Below, one piece after another: positions 33,324-44,274 of a DNA stretch of 64,000 nucleotides. Positions within the stretch are counted from its first letter, which is position 1, and each line of letters opens with the position of its first letter. The notes under the pieces were generated by a model that made no database searches, was not told the DNA's origin, and saw only the letters and a program-made list of their open reading frames with translations. The translations under genes and the position numbers were made by a program. Origin of the DNA: Sycobia sp. Sy_11 (taxonomy: Eukaryota; Arthropoda; Insecta; Hymenoptera; Epichrysomallidae); contig JACCIC010000215.1 in assembly GCA_018907035.1 (NCBI GenBank), positions 186,001 to 250,000 of the forward strand, read 5' to 3'.

Positions 33324-34584
33324 TGTGAATAAGTCTTTCCCGTTTTTTGTAAGAGATTTCGCCACCAATACTGTGCGAGTATTCAATGGTTACATATGTC
33401 ATAATCAAAGCTTATTCATATGTCAACAATTCCATACTAACACATTAGTTAAAATTTTTTCGCATCATAAATTTTTGATATCGTGAAAATGTCGAAATTT
33501 GAGCCGAGTCGACGTCATTTGCGGGAAGTTTCACTTTATTGGTTCAATTTGAAGAAATCTGCTGCCGAGACGCATCGATTGCTTCAGGAGGCTTATGGAG
33601 AAGGTTGTGTCGATAATTCAAGTGTTCGCGGATGGTTTCGACGCTTCAAAAGCGGTGATTTCGACGTGGAAGACAAGGAGCGTTCCGAGCGGCCGCAAAT
33701 CTTTGAAGATCGAGAATTGGCGACTTTGCTTAATGAAGATTCTTGTTAAACGCAAGAAGAACTTGCTGAAGCATTGGGAGTTTACCGAACAACCATTTCC
33801 AAGCGTTTGAAAGCCATGGGAATGATCCAAAAGCAAGGAAATTGGGTGCCGTACGAACTGAAGCTGAGAGACGTCGAACGGCGTTTTTTCACTTGCGAAC
33901 AGCTGCTTCAGCGACATAAAAGAAAGGGTTGTCTGCATCGTATCGTGACTGGCGATGAAAAGTGGATACGTTACGATAATCCGAAGCGAAGAAAATCATG
34001 GGGACTACCCGGCCATGCATCATCATCGACGGCCAAGCCAAATATTCATGGCGCCAAGCTCATGCTCTGTATATGGTGGGACCAGCTAGGTGTGGTTTAC
34101 TACGAGCTTCTGAAACCGAATGAAAGGATCACAGGCGAGGTCTATCGACGACAATTGATGCGTTTGAGCCGCGCACTGCGAGAAAAACGGCCACAATACT
34201 CCGACAGGCACGACAAAGTTATTTTGCAACATGACAATGCTCGCCCACATGTTGCACCGCCGGTGAAAACATACTTAGAAACGCTCAAATGGGAAGTCTA
34301 CCCGACCCGCCGTATAGTCCAGACGTTGCTCCGTCTGATTACCATCTCTTCAGATCGATGACGCATGGCCTGGCTGACCAGCACTTCCATTCCTACGAGG
34401 AAGCCAAAAAATGGGTGGATGACTGGATAGAGGCCAATTTTTTCGCAACGGGATTTGTATGTTGCCAGAAAGATGGGAAAAAGTTATAGCTAGCGATGGC
34501 CAATACTTTCAATAATTCATTTGTAACCATTTTTTCACAATAAAGGCTCAAAATTTGAAAAAAAACGGGAAAGACTTATTCACA
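33324..34584 (+). mobile_element. Mariner element, 1.26 kb, with terminal inverted repeats
   Basis: The ends are inverted: TGTGAATAAGTCTTTCCCGT at 33,324 and its complement ending at 34,584, matching over about 26 bp (followed by TTTTTT). The right flank begins TA (34,585-34,586); the left flank is AG where TA is expected, so the TSD is imperfect. Size, ends and one central transposase gene define a near-complete mariner. Confidence 0.95.
33489..34487 (+). pseudogene. Mariner transposase, one nonsense and one frameshift
   Basis: ATG 33,489 opens SKFEPSRRHLREVSLYWFNL. TAA at 33,747 interrupts between the two helix-turn-helix parts; the same frame goes on (EELAEALGVYRTTISKRLKA, WVPYEL linker). 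Catalytic region: RIVTGDEKWIRYDNPKRRKS (first D), LMLCIWWDQLGVVYYELLKP, KVILQHDNARPHVAPPVKTY (second D). A frameshift near 34,295 then gives LPDPPYSPDVAPSDYHLFRS (third D) and HSYEEAKKWVDDWIEANFF to TAG 34,487. All three Asp residues of the DD34D triad and the WVPHEL-like linker are present. About 330 residues, normal for mariner. Confidence 0.95.
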
Positions 34585-34586
34585 TA

Positions 34587-35465
34587 CCTGATAGAAATTC
34601 CGAAATTAAAAACAGGCAGCGGCTTAGCAGCAGAAAATTCAAGCGTATCCATGAACACGCGAAGCAAATCGGGGTTAGCGAATTCAAATACATCCGATAC
34701 GCCCGTAACATCGGAAACGAGTCCAGATAACCAACTAGTCAGGGTTATTCCGAAAGAGGGAGAAGGTAAGGTTAATGGTTCGGAAGAACCGGAAGTTGTT
34801 TACAGGAATCGTAATGTATTAAATTCTAAAACGTTATCTGCAGCCATGCTATGGCATACGCGCTTAGGTCATGCATCAATCATGTATCTCAAACAGTTCG
34901 CGAAAATAAATAAAAACTTAATTAACGAAAATGACTTAATAGATACTTCTGAAATAGATAATTGAGAAGTTTGTCATCTAACTAAAATAGTAAAGCTACC
35001 GTTTAATAAAATGCGAACGCGAACAGATAGACCGTTGCAAATATTACATGGCGATACTATGGGGCCTATTAAACCGGCGTCACATCCAGGAGGATATAAA
35101 TTCATAATCGTTTTGATAGATGACTATGCGAGGGTAGCATGCGCGTATCCAGTTAGAAGCAAGACCGAAGCAGGAAACTGCATAGACTCGTGCGTTCGAA
35201 AATTAAGAAACGCAATAGGGTCGGATGAAAAATTCTGTTATCTGCGTACTGACCAAGGCACAGAATTCACCAGCAGAGAAACAATAGTTAGGTTAGCGGA
35301 ATTCGGTGCAGAATTGCAACTCGCGTGTCCAGATACTCCGGAACAGAACGGCGTTGCAGAAAGGTTCAATAGAAAAGAAAGTACGCGCGATGATGTGCGA
35401 TTCAGGTCTGCCTCTGAGCAATTGGGATTTCGCGGTAGACGCTGCAGTTTACACTTACAATAGGA
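34587..35465 (+). pseudogene. Copia pre-integrase zinc region and integrase core
   Basis: After the mariner the frame carries a polar linker, then AMLWHTRLGHASIMYLKQFA (the H-x3-H of the GAG-pre-integrase domain). Its partner C-x2-C is damaged: TGA 34,963 replaces the first Cys before EVCHLTKIVKLPF. The core shows LQILHGDTMGPIKPASHPGG (first D), CYLRTDQGTEFTSRE (second D) and CPDTPEQNGVAERFNR (E). A frameshift near 35,380 moves to the next frame. Confidence 0.9.
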
Positions 35466-37513
35466 GTCCGCACAAAGCGTTAGACATGAACATACCACTG
35501 TTCAAATTGCGTAGCAGCTTTAGTTTAGATCTAGGACAGCTTAGAAGTTTCGGCAGCTTAGGCTTCTTCAAGAAACTGCGAAACTTAGACCATAAGTTTG
35601 GCTTACAAGAGATTCGAGATGTAATCGTAGGATATACTCAAACCCCTTACAAATTACTTGTACCCGAAGAAAGAAAAATGTACGAAACTAGACATCTTAA
35701 ATCACTTGAACATATTGTCTACGGAGACATATTCGATAAAGAAATGAGCAAACTATCGTTTGCGAAAAATCTGGTAGAATCACAAGATTCAGAGGGAGAG
35801 GAGAATAGCGACTCTCAAATCGAACATAATCCGATAGTGAAACGCGGTAGGCCGAAAAAAATTAGATCAGCGATAGATATCATGAACGTCAATGATGACA
35901 ACGGAGTAGAGTTACGCGACGAAGCTAGGGACATACTCATAGCATCAATAAATAAAGATCCCGTTAGCTCACCGAATAGCAAAAACTGGATAGAAGCGAT
36001 AGAGAATGAAATCAAATCAATAATAGATAAAAATGTGTTCGAAACCGTGAACAAAAGGGAGTTAATGGTCAGCGATAGCAATCCGAATATTCTAGATTCG
36101 AGGTGGGTGTTTAAAACTAAACTCAATGATAAAAACGAGGTTAGATATAAAGCTCGTCTAGTAATTAGGGGTTTTAAAGACAAAAACGAGTACTCGATTA
36201 GCGAAATCTATGCGCCAGTCTCTAGATTGCCATTAGTCCGAGCGTGCTTAGCGATAACGAATTATTACAAATGGGAAATTCGTCAACTCGATGTAGAGAC
36301 CGCGTTCTTGTACGTAGAAGTCGAGGAGGATATATACATGCACATACCAGAGGGAGTAAAATCAGTTGAAAACGACAAACAACTTTGGAAATTAAAACGC
36401 TCGTTATATGGCTGAAAAATCAGCCCGAAAAGATGGAACGTCAAATTTACTGAGACTATCAATAAATTTGGATACACATCTGATTCTATAGATCCGTGCT
36501 TATTTGTAAAAAGAGCAGACGACGGCGTCTGTTACGTACTCTTGTATGTGGATGATCTCCTCATCTCCAGCAACGACAATAAGGAAATCAAAGATATAAC
36601 CGAAAAACTTGGCGCTAAATTTAAAGTCAAAGATTTCGGTGAACCGCGCGAATTTCTGGGAATTAGGTTATATCGCGATCGGGCGAAGAAAACACTTAAA
36701 TTATCTCAGGGAAAATTCGTGCGTAGTCTGTTGATTAAATTCGGATTCGAAAGCACGTACCCAGTGGATACTCCACTCCCGATAGCATATGTGAATGACC
36801 GAGTGCGCAAAAGCATAGAAAATGAAGATTGCGCAGTAGAAGCGTCTCCCGATAGAATGTTTCGTGAACTAGTAGGATCGTTACTATATCTGGCCAATTC
36901 TACGAGACCAGATATAACGTACGCAGTGAACATTCTATGTAGACACCAGATAAGTCCTACACAGGAAGACTGGAAGATGGCTTCCCGTGTATGCAAATAT
37001 CTGTCAGGGTCAATCGACAAAGATCTTGTGTACAAAGGCTTGTCTGACAGAATGACGGCCTTCTCGGACGCCAGTCTATCAGACTGTAAAAATGCCCTTA
37101 CTACAAGCGGTCTTGTAGTGCGACTGCTCGGCGATGCAATAGTGTGGAAATCGAAAAGACAGCGGAGTGTTGCTCTGTCCACATGCGAATCGGAGTACGT
37201 AGCCATGAGCGATGCATGTCAAGAAATTCTCGCTCTACACGACTCGATTAAGTTCGTGATGTCTAAAAACTTAATGCCTGTTGTACTGTACTGCGATAAC
37301 TTGGCTGCCAAATCGTGCGCGGACACCGATGGCAGTAATAGATTAAGACACATGATCGAGAGAAAAGAGCACTTTATTAAAGAGTGCGTTAAACGAAATT
37401 ACATACAGATAGAATGGATCTGCTCGAAAAACCAACTAGCAGATATATTCACCAAAGCATTGTGCGCTCAGTTGCATGATAAGCTGAGCTCTAGAATAAT
37501 GCTGGGAGATTAA
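35380..37513 (+). pseudogene. Copia integrase end, reverse transcriptase and RNase H
   Basis: From 35,380 the frame gives LPLSNWDFAVDAAVYTYNRS and the integrase C-terminus. It continues with a basic KRGRPKK patch, then RT (NWIEAIENEIKSIIDKNVFE, SRWVFKTKLNDKNEVRYKAR, APVSRLPLVRACLAI, RQLDVETAFLYVEVEEDIYM). TGA at 36,413 replaces the Leu of the copia SLYGLK motif; the frame resumes with SPKRWNVKFTETINKFGYTS and YVLLYVDDLLISSNDNKEIK (catalytic YVDD). RNase H follows: AFSDASLSDCKN, RSVALSTCESEYVAMSDACQ, VVLYCDNLAAKSCA, ENGH-like end HFIKECVKRN and QLADIFTKALC. It stops at 37,513. Only one nonsense over 700 codons. Confidence 0.95.
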
Positions 37514-37696
37514 CAGATTTCTCTATTTGCAGGTTAGGAACCAGAAAACTGGGACGGAGGCCTGTCTGCAAAGCAATGTCAAGCTGGCTCTTGTTAACAC
37601 CTGAGTGATCAACACGAAAGAGTCCGCGGAGACACTGGCTAACACTAAAGAGCTTGCTGTGCGACACTAAAAGAAATCTGCCTGAGCGAGTAGCAT

Positions 37697-37711
37697 GGTG
37701 GTGAGAGGGAG
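37697..37711 (+). other. Copia polypurine tract
   Basis: GGTGGTGAGAGGGAG ends exactly at the 3' LTR start (37,712). Confidence 0.85.
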
Positions 37712-37967
37712 TGTTGGAAAGAAGCACCAACCATGCTGTATATATATAGTGTGTGTGACATTTGTACGAGCGGTACAGATGCAGTATGAGTGAGCGGCGC
37801 TGCGCGAGCGCCCTTTAGAGAGAAGGACCGTCAGTCGGTTCCTATAGCTTGTAGAGATTAGTCGCTGGTTAATAAAGCTTTTACGTGTGAAGTCAAATCC
37901 TTTGTCTTTGTCATTTATTATATCCACTCTGCTATATACATATTAATATTCAATAGTTATTCCAACA
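37712..37967 (+). repeat. Copia 3' LTR
   Basis: 256 bp, TGTTGGAAAGAAGC to TATTCCAACA, about 95-96% identical to the 5' LTR. Followed by ATATG, the second copy of the TSD. Confidence 0.95.
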
Positions 37968-37972
37968 ATATG

Positions 37973-38293
37973 CTATAAATACTTGTAAACCTTTCCTCCC
38001 TAAGACAACATGGTATTGACCATACCTAGGTAATAAATCGAGGGTAAGCCAGAGCAGCCAGGGCTGTTCTGTTATATTAGAATTGTATGTTATATCAGTT
38101 GTAGTTTTACATAGAGCATCCAGGTGAGAATGCTGTTCATTCTTGAGTATCCATGCACTCCATTTTAACTGTTTGGCCTTTATGTTTATATGTAAATAAA
38201 CGTATTTTCATTTTTTATTAATTGGTGTTGTTTTTTTGTATATGTGCCTAAATGCTCACAGCCTTTGAGATATCTTATCCGAGTGATTTTTCA
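37973..38293 (+). repeat. BEL LTR (middle), right part
   Basis: Continues the LTR begun at 28,319; together 407 bp, matching the 398-bp LTR at 43,877-44,274. It ends TTTTTCA. TTTGGCAACCGTGACAAG follows, a TGG-starting candidate primer-binding site for the BEL internal region. Confidence 0.9.
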
Positions 38294-40495
38294 TTTGGCA
38301 ACCGTGACAAGACGTTGAAGATATCGTATATGTGACATTCAAACGAACAAAATGGAGTTGCTAAAATGAAAGAGGGCAACATTGCATACAGCAGTCACTA
38401 AGGTCTTGAATAATTTTAATTCTTTGCTCGAAGGCAAAGCCACTAATAAGAGCACTTTGACCGTCGTATTTCGAATATTGGAGCAGAAAATGAATGACTT
38501 AAATATACGTTCAAACGATTTATTGGAAAGAATCCATACAACCGATTTGATGAGTAATCAATATTTTCAGAAATTGTTCTTCATTCAATGCTTTATAAAA
38601 ACTGTTACAGTGGTCGGATTTACTTGAAATATGCGCTGTTTTGTTCGATAATCTATTTTCATCTAGACGGCAACTTCATAATATCCCTCTCGTAGAAACT
38701 CCTCTCTTTATTTGCGAAGAACTTGGACAGCCACTTTTCACAAGCCTTTTTTGAGTCCAACTTGGGCGTTCGACCCCCCACCAAGGGCGTTCGACATGGA
38801 CAGGAACATGCGGTAATAACTTGGCGCTATGTCCAGGCTATATGGTGATACGATAAAACCTCCCATCCGAACTCCTGTAGCTACTGACGAGTCATCAACG
38901 AAGTCTGTGGTCTGGCGTTGTCCTGGTGTAACACTACACCCTTCCTGTTGGTCAATTGTGGACGCTTCTGGTCGATACTCTGCTTCAAGCAGTCCAATTG
39001 TTCAGAGTAGATGGTACAATTGCATCTGGCTATATGGGAGCAGCTCATAATGGATGATTCCCTTCCAATCCCACCAAACACACCGCAAAACCTTCCTGCC
39101 CGTCAATCTCGGCTTGGCCACTGTTTGGGATCGTCCACCGGCCTTGGACGACGACCATTTTCGCTTGATATTGTCGTATATGATCCATTTGTCGTCCCCA
39201 GTCACCATCCGCTTTAAAAATGGGTCGAGCCATTGATCTCACGGAACGTTTCTCTAGCGGACATGCTTTTGACGGAGGAAAACTTTAAAATTTCACGAAT
39301 TGTGGCGAAAGTGAACTCCATGTTTACACGTCTATAACTTTTGAACGTAATATCCAAACTCATCATGCATAGTTTTGTACGTTATGTCAAGACCTTTCAA
39401 ATGGTGTATATTATTGCCAGATACAAGCTCCATAGAGCTTTGCACATAGCCGTGAAATTCATAAGACAAAAAGGTGGAAGGGAGATATTTGACAACCTAA
39501 TATGCCGTCAATGTAAGTATACAAAAATAAATTCGAAGTGGCTAGATTTGAGTCTGATGAGCATAATCTCAAACGGGGAGTCTCGTCAGTCATCTCACAA
39601 TTTACTCATCGTACATCGAAGAAATTCTTCAAGTTACCAAAAAGCCAGCTTGCAAATTTTAGTAGTAAACTGATAGATTGCTTGCTATTCTGGAGTCTCT
39701 TCAGAAAAATTCATCAAGAAAAACACTTAGATAAAGAAGAAAAATCCCATTATTTATTGCAATCGATGTTAGTGGAGTCGTGTGCTGCCGAACTTGTAAA
39801 GAGCTATGCTCCGACTGCTGTAAACTACGCCAAGGTGATCGAATGTTTAGTAGATAGATATGGTCGCGAGGATCTACAAATTGAAGTATACATGAGAGAG
39901 CTGCAGTATATAGTTAGTGCTTCAGAATGCTCAAAAAATCGAAGGATTTACACCTTTCGAGATTATATGAAGGGTTAGACTCACATTTAAGAGCACTCGA
40001 TTTGCTCGGCGTTACGACAGATTATGATTATAGACTTACTCGAGTCATTCTTACTGGAGCAATTGTTGCGCGCTAAGCAAAGAAATTGATGTCTAATAAA
40101 TCAAGAAGCTTAAAAAATTTTCCAGAGACCGTCCGAAAAACAACTGTCGCAATTAATCGAATTTCTTCAATCTGAATTACGAAACAAGCTAAAAATTACA
40201 ATGGCCATAAAGGGTTTCGATTTGAATGATAAAAGTACATTAGGAAATGTTTCCTATGAAGCGAAAGAAAAACGCAAACAATCAAAAACAACAAAGGCGT
40301 CTGTAGAAATTCCAAGTGCCATCGATTTATTGGTTGCTAAGGCTAAAGAAGAATTATGCATATTTTGTGAAGGTGAACAACCGAGTGTGAAGAGAAGAAT
40401 AAGACTTCTGCAGTAGGGAGGAACCGCGCAAAAAAGAAAGGAGCGTGTTTTTATTGTTTGCGAGTGGGGCATATTTCGCTTGAATGCTACTCTGA
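38294..40495 (+). pseudogene. BEL/Pao gag, interrupted by a mariner
   Basis: N-terminal part 38,382-38,600 (STLTVVFRILEQKMNDLNIR). Then the inverted mariner B. Then 39,630-39,978 with KLPKSQLANFSSKLIDCLLF, WSLFRKIHQEKHLDKEEKSH and YLLQSMLVESCAAELVKSYA, the DUF1759-type Gag of BEL/Pao, and IECLVDRYGREDLQIEVYMR. Further on, 40,201-40,416 has a C-x2-C (LCIFCEG) and around 40,446-40,490 ACFYCLRVGHISLECYSDV is an intact C-x2-C-x4-H-x4-C knuckle. Several stops and shifts. Confidence 0.85.
38610..39420 (-). pseudogene. Mariner transposase remnant B, in BEL gag
   Basis: Same subfamily as remnant A. On the minus strand: 5' end near 39,420, then MVTGDDKWIIYDNIKRKWSS (first D region), LRCVWWDWKGIIHYELLPYS, VVLHQDNARPQTSLMTRQ (second D), a degraded third region near 38,850, and the C-terminus near 38,625-38,790 with KACEKWLSKFFANKERSFYE and MKLPSRWK. 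Internal deletion removes the helix-turn-helix part. The orientation is opposite to the host BEL. Confidence 0.9.
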
Positions 40496-40535
40496 TGTTA
40501 AATGCGAGAGGTTTGCATGATCTCATGTTAACGTA

Positions 40536-42330
40536 ATGTATTACGAGACTAATAAGAAAAGTAGATCGATAAGTAAGCCAGTCGAAGAAGCAGATAAATT
40601 GATTAATCCAGAGCAGAATCCGTGTCTTGATCGATACTGGCTCCCAACATTCCTATATTACAAGGAAAGTAGCTGGTTAACCAATATATTACCGGATGAT
40701 AGCTGGTCAAACAATAGTACATCTACTTTTGGCGGAGACACCACGGATGCAATGATTCACAAAAGATATTTAATATATTTAAGCAGCCTTGATGGAGGAT
40801 ACAAATGCAATTTTCCGGCTATGGATCAACGGCTCATCTGCCAAAATGTATCTTGCGTTACTCCACGAGTGGAGTAAAATCTTGGAATCGAGATAACAGA
40901 TGTGGAGGATGACGATGAAAGAATTTCTATCCCCATATGAACAGATGTAGTGGGACAATTACTAATCGAACATCGTTATGTGGTTTGGTGGCCTTTGAAA
41001 CGATATTAGGATGGATGCTTATGGGAAAAGTCAATGATCAAGAAGGAAAAGAAAATGCCGCCTTAGCCACTCTGTCGTTGTTTATGTAAGATGCGAATAT
41101 ACAGGATTTGTGGGTTATAGATTTGTTGGGGATACAAGATCCAGTTGAAAATAAATCCAAAGAATAAAAGAGAAATCGAGAAAGAGTTTGCATTTCTAAA
41201 ATCCATTGTAATCAACGCCGATGTGCATTATGGGCCTTTCCATGACTGGAGAATCATCCTGCATTGACGGACAATAAATATGCGATTTTGCGACGCCTGC
41301 AAGCTTTGGTCAAGACAGTAGAAGTATCAAATTTATACAAGGCCTATGAGCTCATTTTTGAAGAGTGGCTTCACGACGCCTTAATAGAATTAGTTTTCGA
41401 GGAGAAAAAGCTACGTGGGGATATTACTTGCCTCACCGACTAGTAATTATAACAGGTAGTAAGATCACGATTAGGTCTGTGTTTGATGCGTCAGTCTAGA
41501 AGCGTACTGTACCTGCGTTGAACGATTGCCTCTGAAAAGGACGCTATTGCGGGCATCAAAAAAGTATTCCTTCAGATAAGTATTTCACCGGTTGAACGAG
41601 ATTATTTACTGGAGTGATTTTTATGGCTCGACAAGCGTGGCAAAATGATTACTCTTAGAAATTGTAGACTTCTTTTCGGTCTTTGTTACAGCCCGTTTAT
41701 TATAGGAGCAATAATAAGCATGCATTTAAATAGTATTTTAGATTCAAAAATATCTGATTATAATAAAAACTTAATTGTAAAGATTAGCCGCGATTTCTAT
41801 ATCGGTAATTGCGTAACCAGTGTAAATTCGATCAAGGAGCTGAAAAAGTTTAGCGATGTGGTAAGAGCCGCAATGTGATCAGGTGATTTTGATCTCCGAG
41901 GATGGGAGAACACCAATGATAAACTCCCAAACACAGAAACGACAGATTGAGGACTTTTTTTTAATAGATATGAGGATAACTTTCCAATCAGTCTATCGAA
42001 AATAAAGAATGTAGACGACGCCAAAATTCGGTGAATTAAATAATACAGAAAATATTAGCTTGCTTACCTTTTGCGATGCGAGCAAATTCGCATATGCGGC
42101 GGTATCATATCTATGTACCGTGGGGGGGGGGAGGGGATTTTGGGAACATCTCATTGGTGTACTGAAACGTTTATTGAGACGTGCACTTGAAAAGTCTTGT
42201 TTAAGTTATGAAGAAATGATGACAGTTCTTGTCTATTGCAAAGCTGTAATCAATTCGAGGCCTATTACCTTTTTAACGGACAGCTGCGAAGAACTCCCTT
42301 CGTTAACGCCCGCAACTTCATTACAATAAG
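40536..42330 (+). pseudogene. BEL/Pao protease, RT and integrase pieces
   Basis: Protease end: CNFPAMDQRLICQNVS, DVVGQLLIEHRYV, TILGWMLMGKV. RT: VINADVHYGPF, KATWGYYLPHRLVIITGSKI, IRSVFDASV, VFLQISISPVERDY, KMITLRHCRLLFGLCYSPFI-like 41,645-41,720, DSKISDYNKNLIVKISRDFY and DNCVTS-like GNCVTSVNSIKELKKFSDVV. The Y-x-D-D equivalent is changed to IGN. TFCDASKFAYAAVSYL (42,064-42,115) begins RNase H; a G9 run (42,122-42,131) then joins directly to the end of integrase, FWEHLIGVLKRLLRRALEKS and AVINSRPITFLTDSCEEL. A large deletion lies at the G run. Confidence 0.85.
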
Positions 42331-42951
42331 TTAGGGTTCTTGTCGTTTTTGATCTCAACCGAATAGAGCGGGTTGATTTTAAGGGATGTTTCGCATATAC
42401 GGAAAAAATCAAATGAGATTTAAAAATTCGATTTGGAAAAGAATATCTGGGAGCTTTGAAATTATCAAAAAATAGTTGTGGAATGGAAGGTAATATAAAA
42501 TTTGGTGATATTGTGTTAATAGGTGATGATAATACAAAATGAGTTGACTAGACACTGGATCGAGTGAAGGAGATAATACCAGGAAAAGACGGCATTGCTA
42601 GAGTTGCACGGTTGTCTACGGTTTCGGGAGAGTTGATAAGGTCACTAACTCGAATTTATCCGTTGGAATTGGAATGTAATAAAAATGATAATTTTAATAA
42701 TTTAGTTGTGAACAAATATAAAATTGTAAGAAAGCGTTCCTTGCGTGAAAACATAAATAAAGTAGACTCGAATGACTGTACGGATTTCGAATTGGGAACG
42801 ACGAAAGGTAGAATAGTGCGAAAACCTGGTCGAAAAAATATCTATTTTGAACAAAAATTTATTTTCATAACCTTAAAGATTCACCGTATATTGAGAGATT
42901 TATCATCACTTTCTATTGTAGAGAAGATATCAAATTGTATATAACGAATAA
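42331..42951 (+). pseudogene. BEL/Pao integrase C-terminal domain and 3' internal end
   Basis: FGKEYLGALKLSKNSC, KFGDIVLIGDDNTK, then the open frame from 42,564: VKEIIPGKDGIARVARLSTV and SGELIRSLTRIYPLELECNK. This is the small C-terminal beta-barrel of BEL integrases. The 3' non-coding end (42,855-42,951) equals 28,225-28,318. TATAACGAATAA (42,940-42,951) is the left copy of the PLE target-site duplication. Confidence 0.85.
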
Positions 42952-43154
42952 TTTAATTGTATCTATGTCGACTGCCCATATACAAATTAATAAATATTTT
43001 TTATTTGTCTTACAATCAATTCAATCTAAAAATAAAAATAACTAAATAAAAATAAAATAAAAATTAAAAATAAAAATTAAATTAAAAATTAAATTAAAAT
43101 TATAATGACAGTCAGACTGTCCTTGTTTACATTCACCCCGTAGACTATACTATA

Positions 43155-43442
43155 ATGGACAAATACTATATTGGACAAACAGGTAGATATTTAAAAAAGA
43201 GAATTTATGAACATAAATATAGTTTACGTAGCTCACATATTACTTCCGGTTTAAAAGAACATTGTTTAAAGTTTTTACATTCTTTTGATTTTGTGAATGT
43301 GGATATTTTGGAGCATGGTATTAATAATAAGTATAAACGGGAGAGTCTTGAAAGTATTCACATTTCCAGGAATCGAAATAATGTGAATTTAATGTTAGAG
43401 TCTGCTATATTGGACAGTGATTATCATTTCTTATTAAATTGA
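43155..43442 (+). pseudogene. PLE GIY-YIG endonuclease, C-terminal part, copy 2
   Basis: DKYYIGQTGRYLKKRIYEHK then LRSSHITSGLKEHCLKFLHS to the same TGA as copy 1, nearly identical to 4,752-5,041. It starts inside the nuclease domain (the GVVY and Cys pair are missing), so it is truncated at the junction with the inverted left arm. Confidence 0.9.
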
Positions 43443-43542
43443 TTGGTTTTGCACAATTTGTGTAGAGGGGGAATTTATATTTAATTTACTAAATTTGGTG
43501 GTGGGGATGGGTATATATAGATTAGAATATAAGGTTTAGTTT

Positions 43543-43583
43543 AGTCCCCGATAAGGAGCCGTAGCGAGCTCGAAACGTTGGAC
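43543..43583 (+). ncRNA. Candidate degenerate hammerhead ribozyme of the PLE, copy 2
   Basis: AGUCC, CCGAUAAG, GAGC-loop-GCUC, GAAACGUU, GGAC. Stem I AGUCC/GGAC and stem II GAGC/GCUC pair. GAA-ACGU-U before GGAC gives the self-complementary ACGU stem III and the cleavage-site U expected for minimal PLE hammerheads. The core CUGANGA is degraded (CCGAUAAG). Confidence 0.5.
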
Positions 43584-43876
43584 AAGTCTTAATTAGGTAA
43601 GGGTGTTGGGGACAGTCAGACTGCACTTTACTAACAAAGAATTTTTTCAGCTAATATTTTATTTTCAGATTAGTCTACGGGGTAGGATGTAAACAAGGAC
43701 AGTCTGACTGTCATTATAATTTTAATTTAATTTTTAATTTAATTTTTATTTTTAATTTTTATTTTATTTTTATTTATTTATTTTTATTTTTATTTTTATT
43801 TTATTTTTATTTTTAGATTGAATTGATTGGACTGTAAGACCAATAAAAAAATATTTATTAATTTATAACGAATAAG

Positions 43877-44274
43877 TGTGGTATACTCAACATACGCTAT
43901 GAACGTGGCAAACAAATGTGTAAAAAGTACGGGACTGCATTTAAGCACTGTATTATGATATGTTATAAATACTTGTAAACTTTTCCTCCCTGAGAGGACA
44001 TGGTATTGACGATACCTAGGTAATAAATCGAGGGTAAGCCAGGGCAGCCACGGCTATTCTGTTATATTCGAATTTTTAGTTTTAGTTTTACATAGAGCGT
44101 TCAGGTGAGAGCGCCGTTCATTCTTGAGTACCCATGCATTCCATTTTAACTGTTTGATCTTTATGTTTATATGTAAATAAACGTATTTCCATTTTTTATT
44201 AATTGGTGTTGTTTTTTTGTATATGTGCCTAAATGCTCACAGCCTTTGAGATATCTTATCCGAGTGATTTTTTA
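43877..44274 (+). repeat. BEL 3' LTR
   Basis: TGTGGTATACTCAACATACG to GTGATTTTTTA, 398 bp, uninterrupted counterpart of the split LTR (28,319-28,404 plus 37,973-38,293). The terminal CA has become TA. Confidence 0.9.

Larger units (their letters stand above)
28405..37967 (+). mobile_element. Complete Ty1/copia retrotransposon inserted in a BEL LTR
   Basis: Boundaries are exact: TGTTGG...CCAACA LTRs of 256 bp at both ends, TSD ATATG at 28,400-28,404 and 37,968-37,972, a primer-binding site next to the 5' LTR and a polypurine tract next to the 3' LTR. The two LTRs differ at about 11 of 256 positions by my count. Order inside: long leader with repeats, extended Gag, zinc knuckle, protease, (mariner), integrase, RT, RNase H. 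Gag-Pol carries at least four nonsense codons and three frameshifts, plus the mariner, so it is inactive though well preserved. Confidence 0.95.
42952..43863 (+). mobile_element. Penelope-like element copy 2, 912 bp, with 12-bp TSD
   Basis: TATAACGAATAA occurs at 42,940-42,951 and 43,864-43,875, flanking the insertion; the empty form is seen at 28,305-28,318. Left arm 42,970-43,147 is the inverted copy of right arm 43,675-43,863, both with GACAGTCAGACTGTCCTTGT or complement. Between them are the truncated endonuclease frame, the 3' untranslated region and the ribozyme-like motif. The inverted partial left terminal repeat is a known PLE configuration. Confidence 0.9.

Noticed and set aside
36706..37206. 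Minus-strand ORF of 166 codons
   Set aside because: Shadow of the copia reverse transcriptase on the plus strand.
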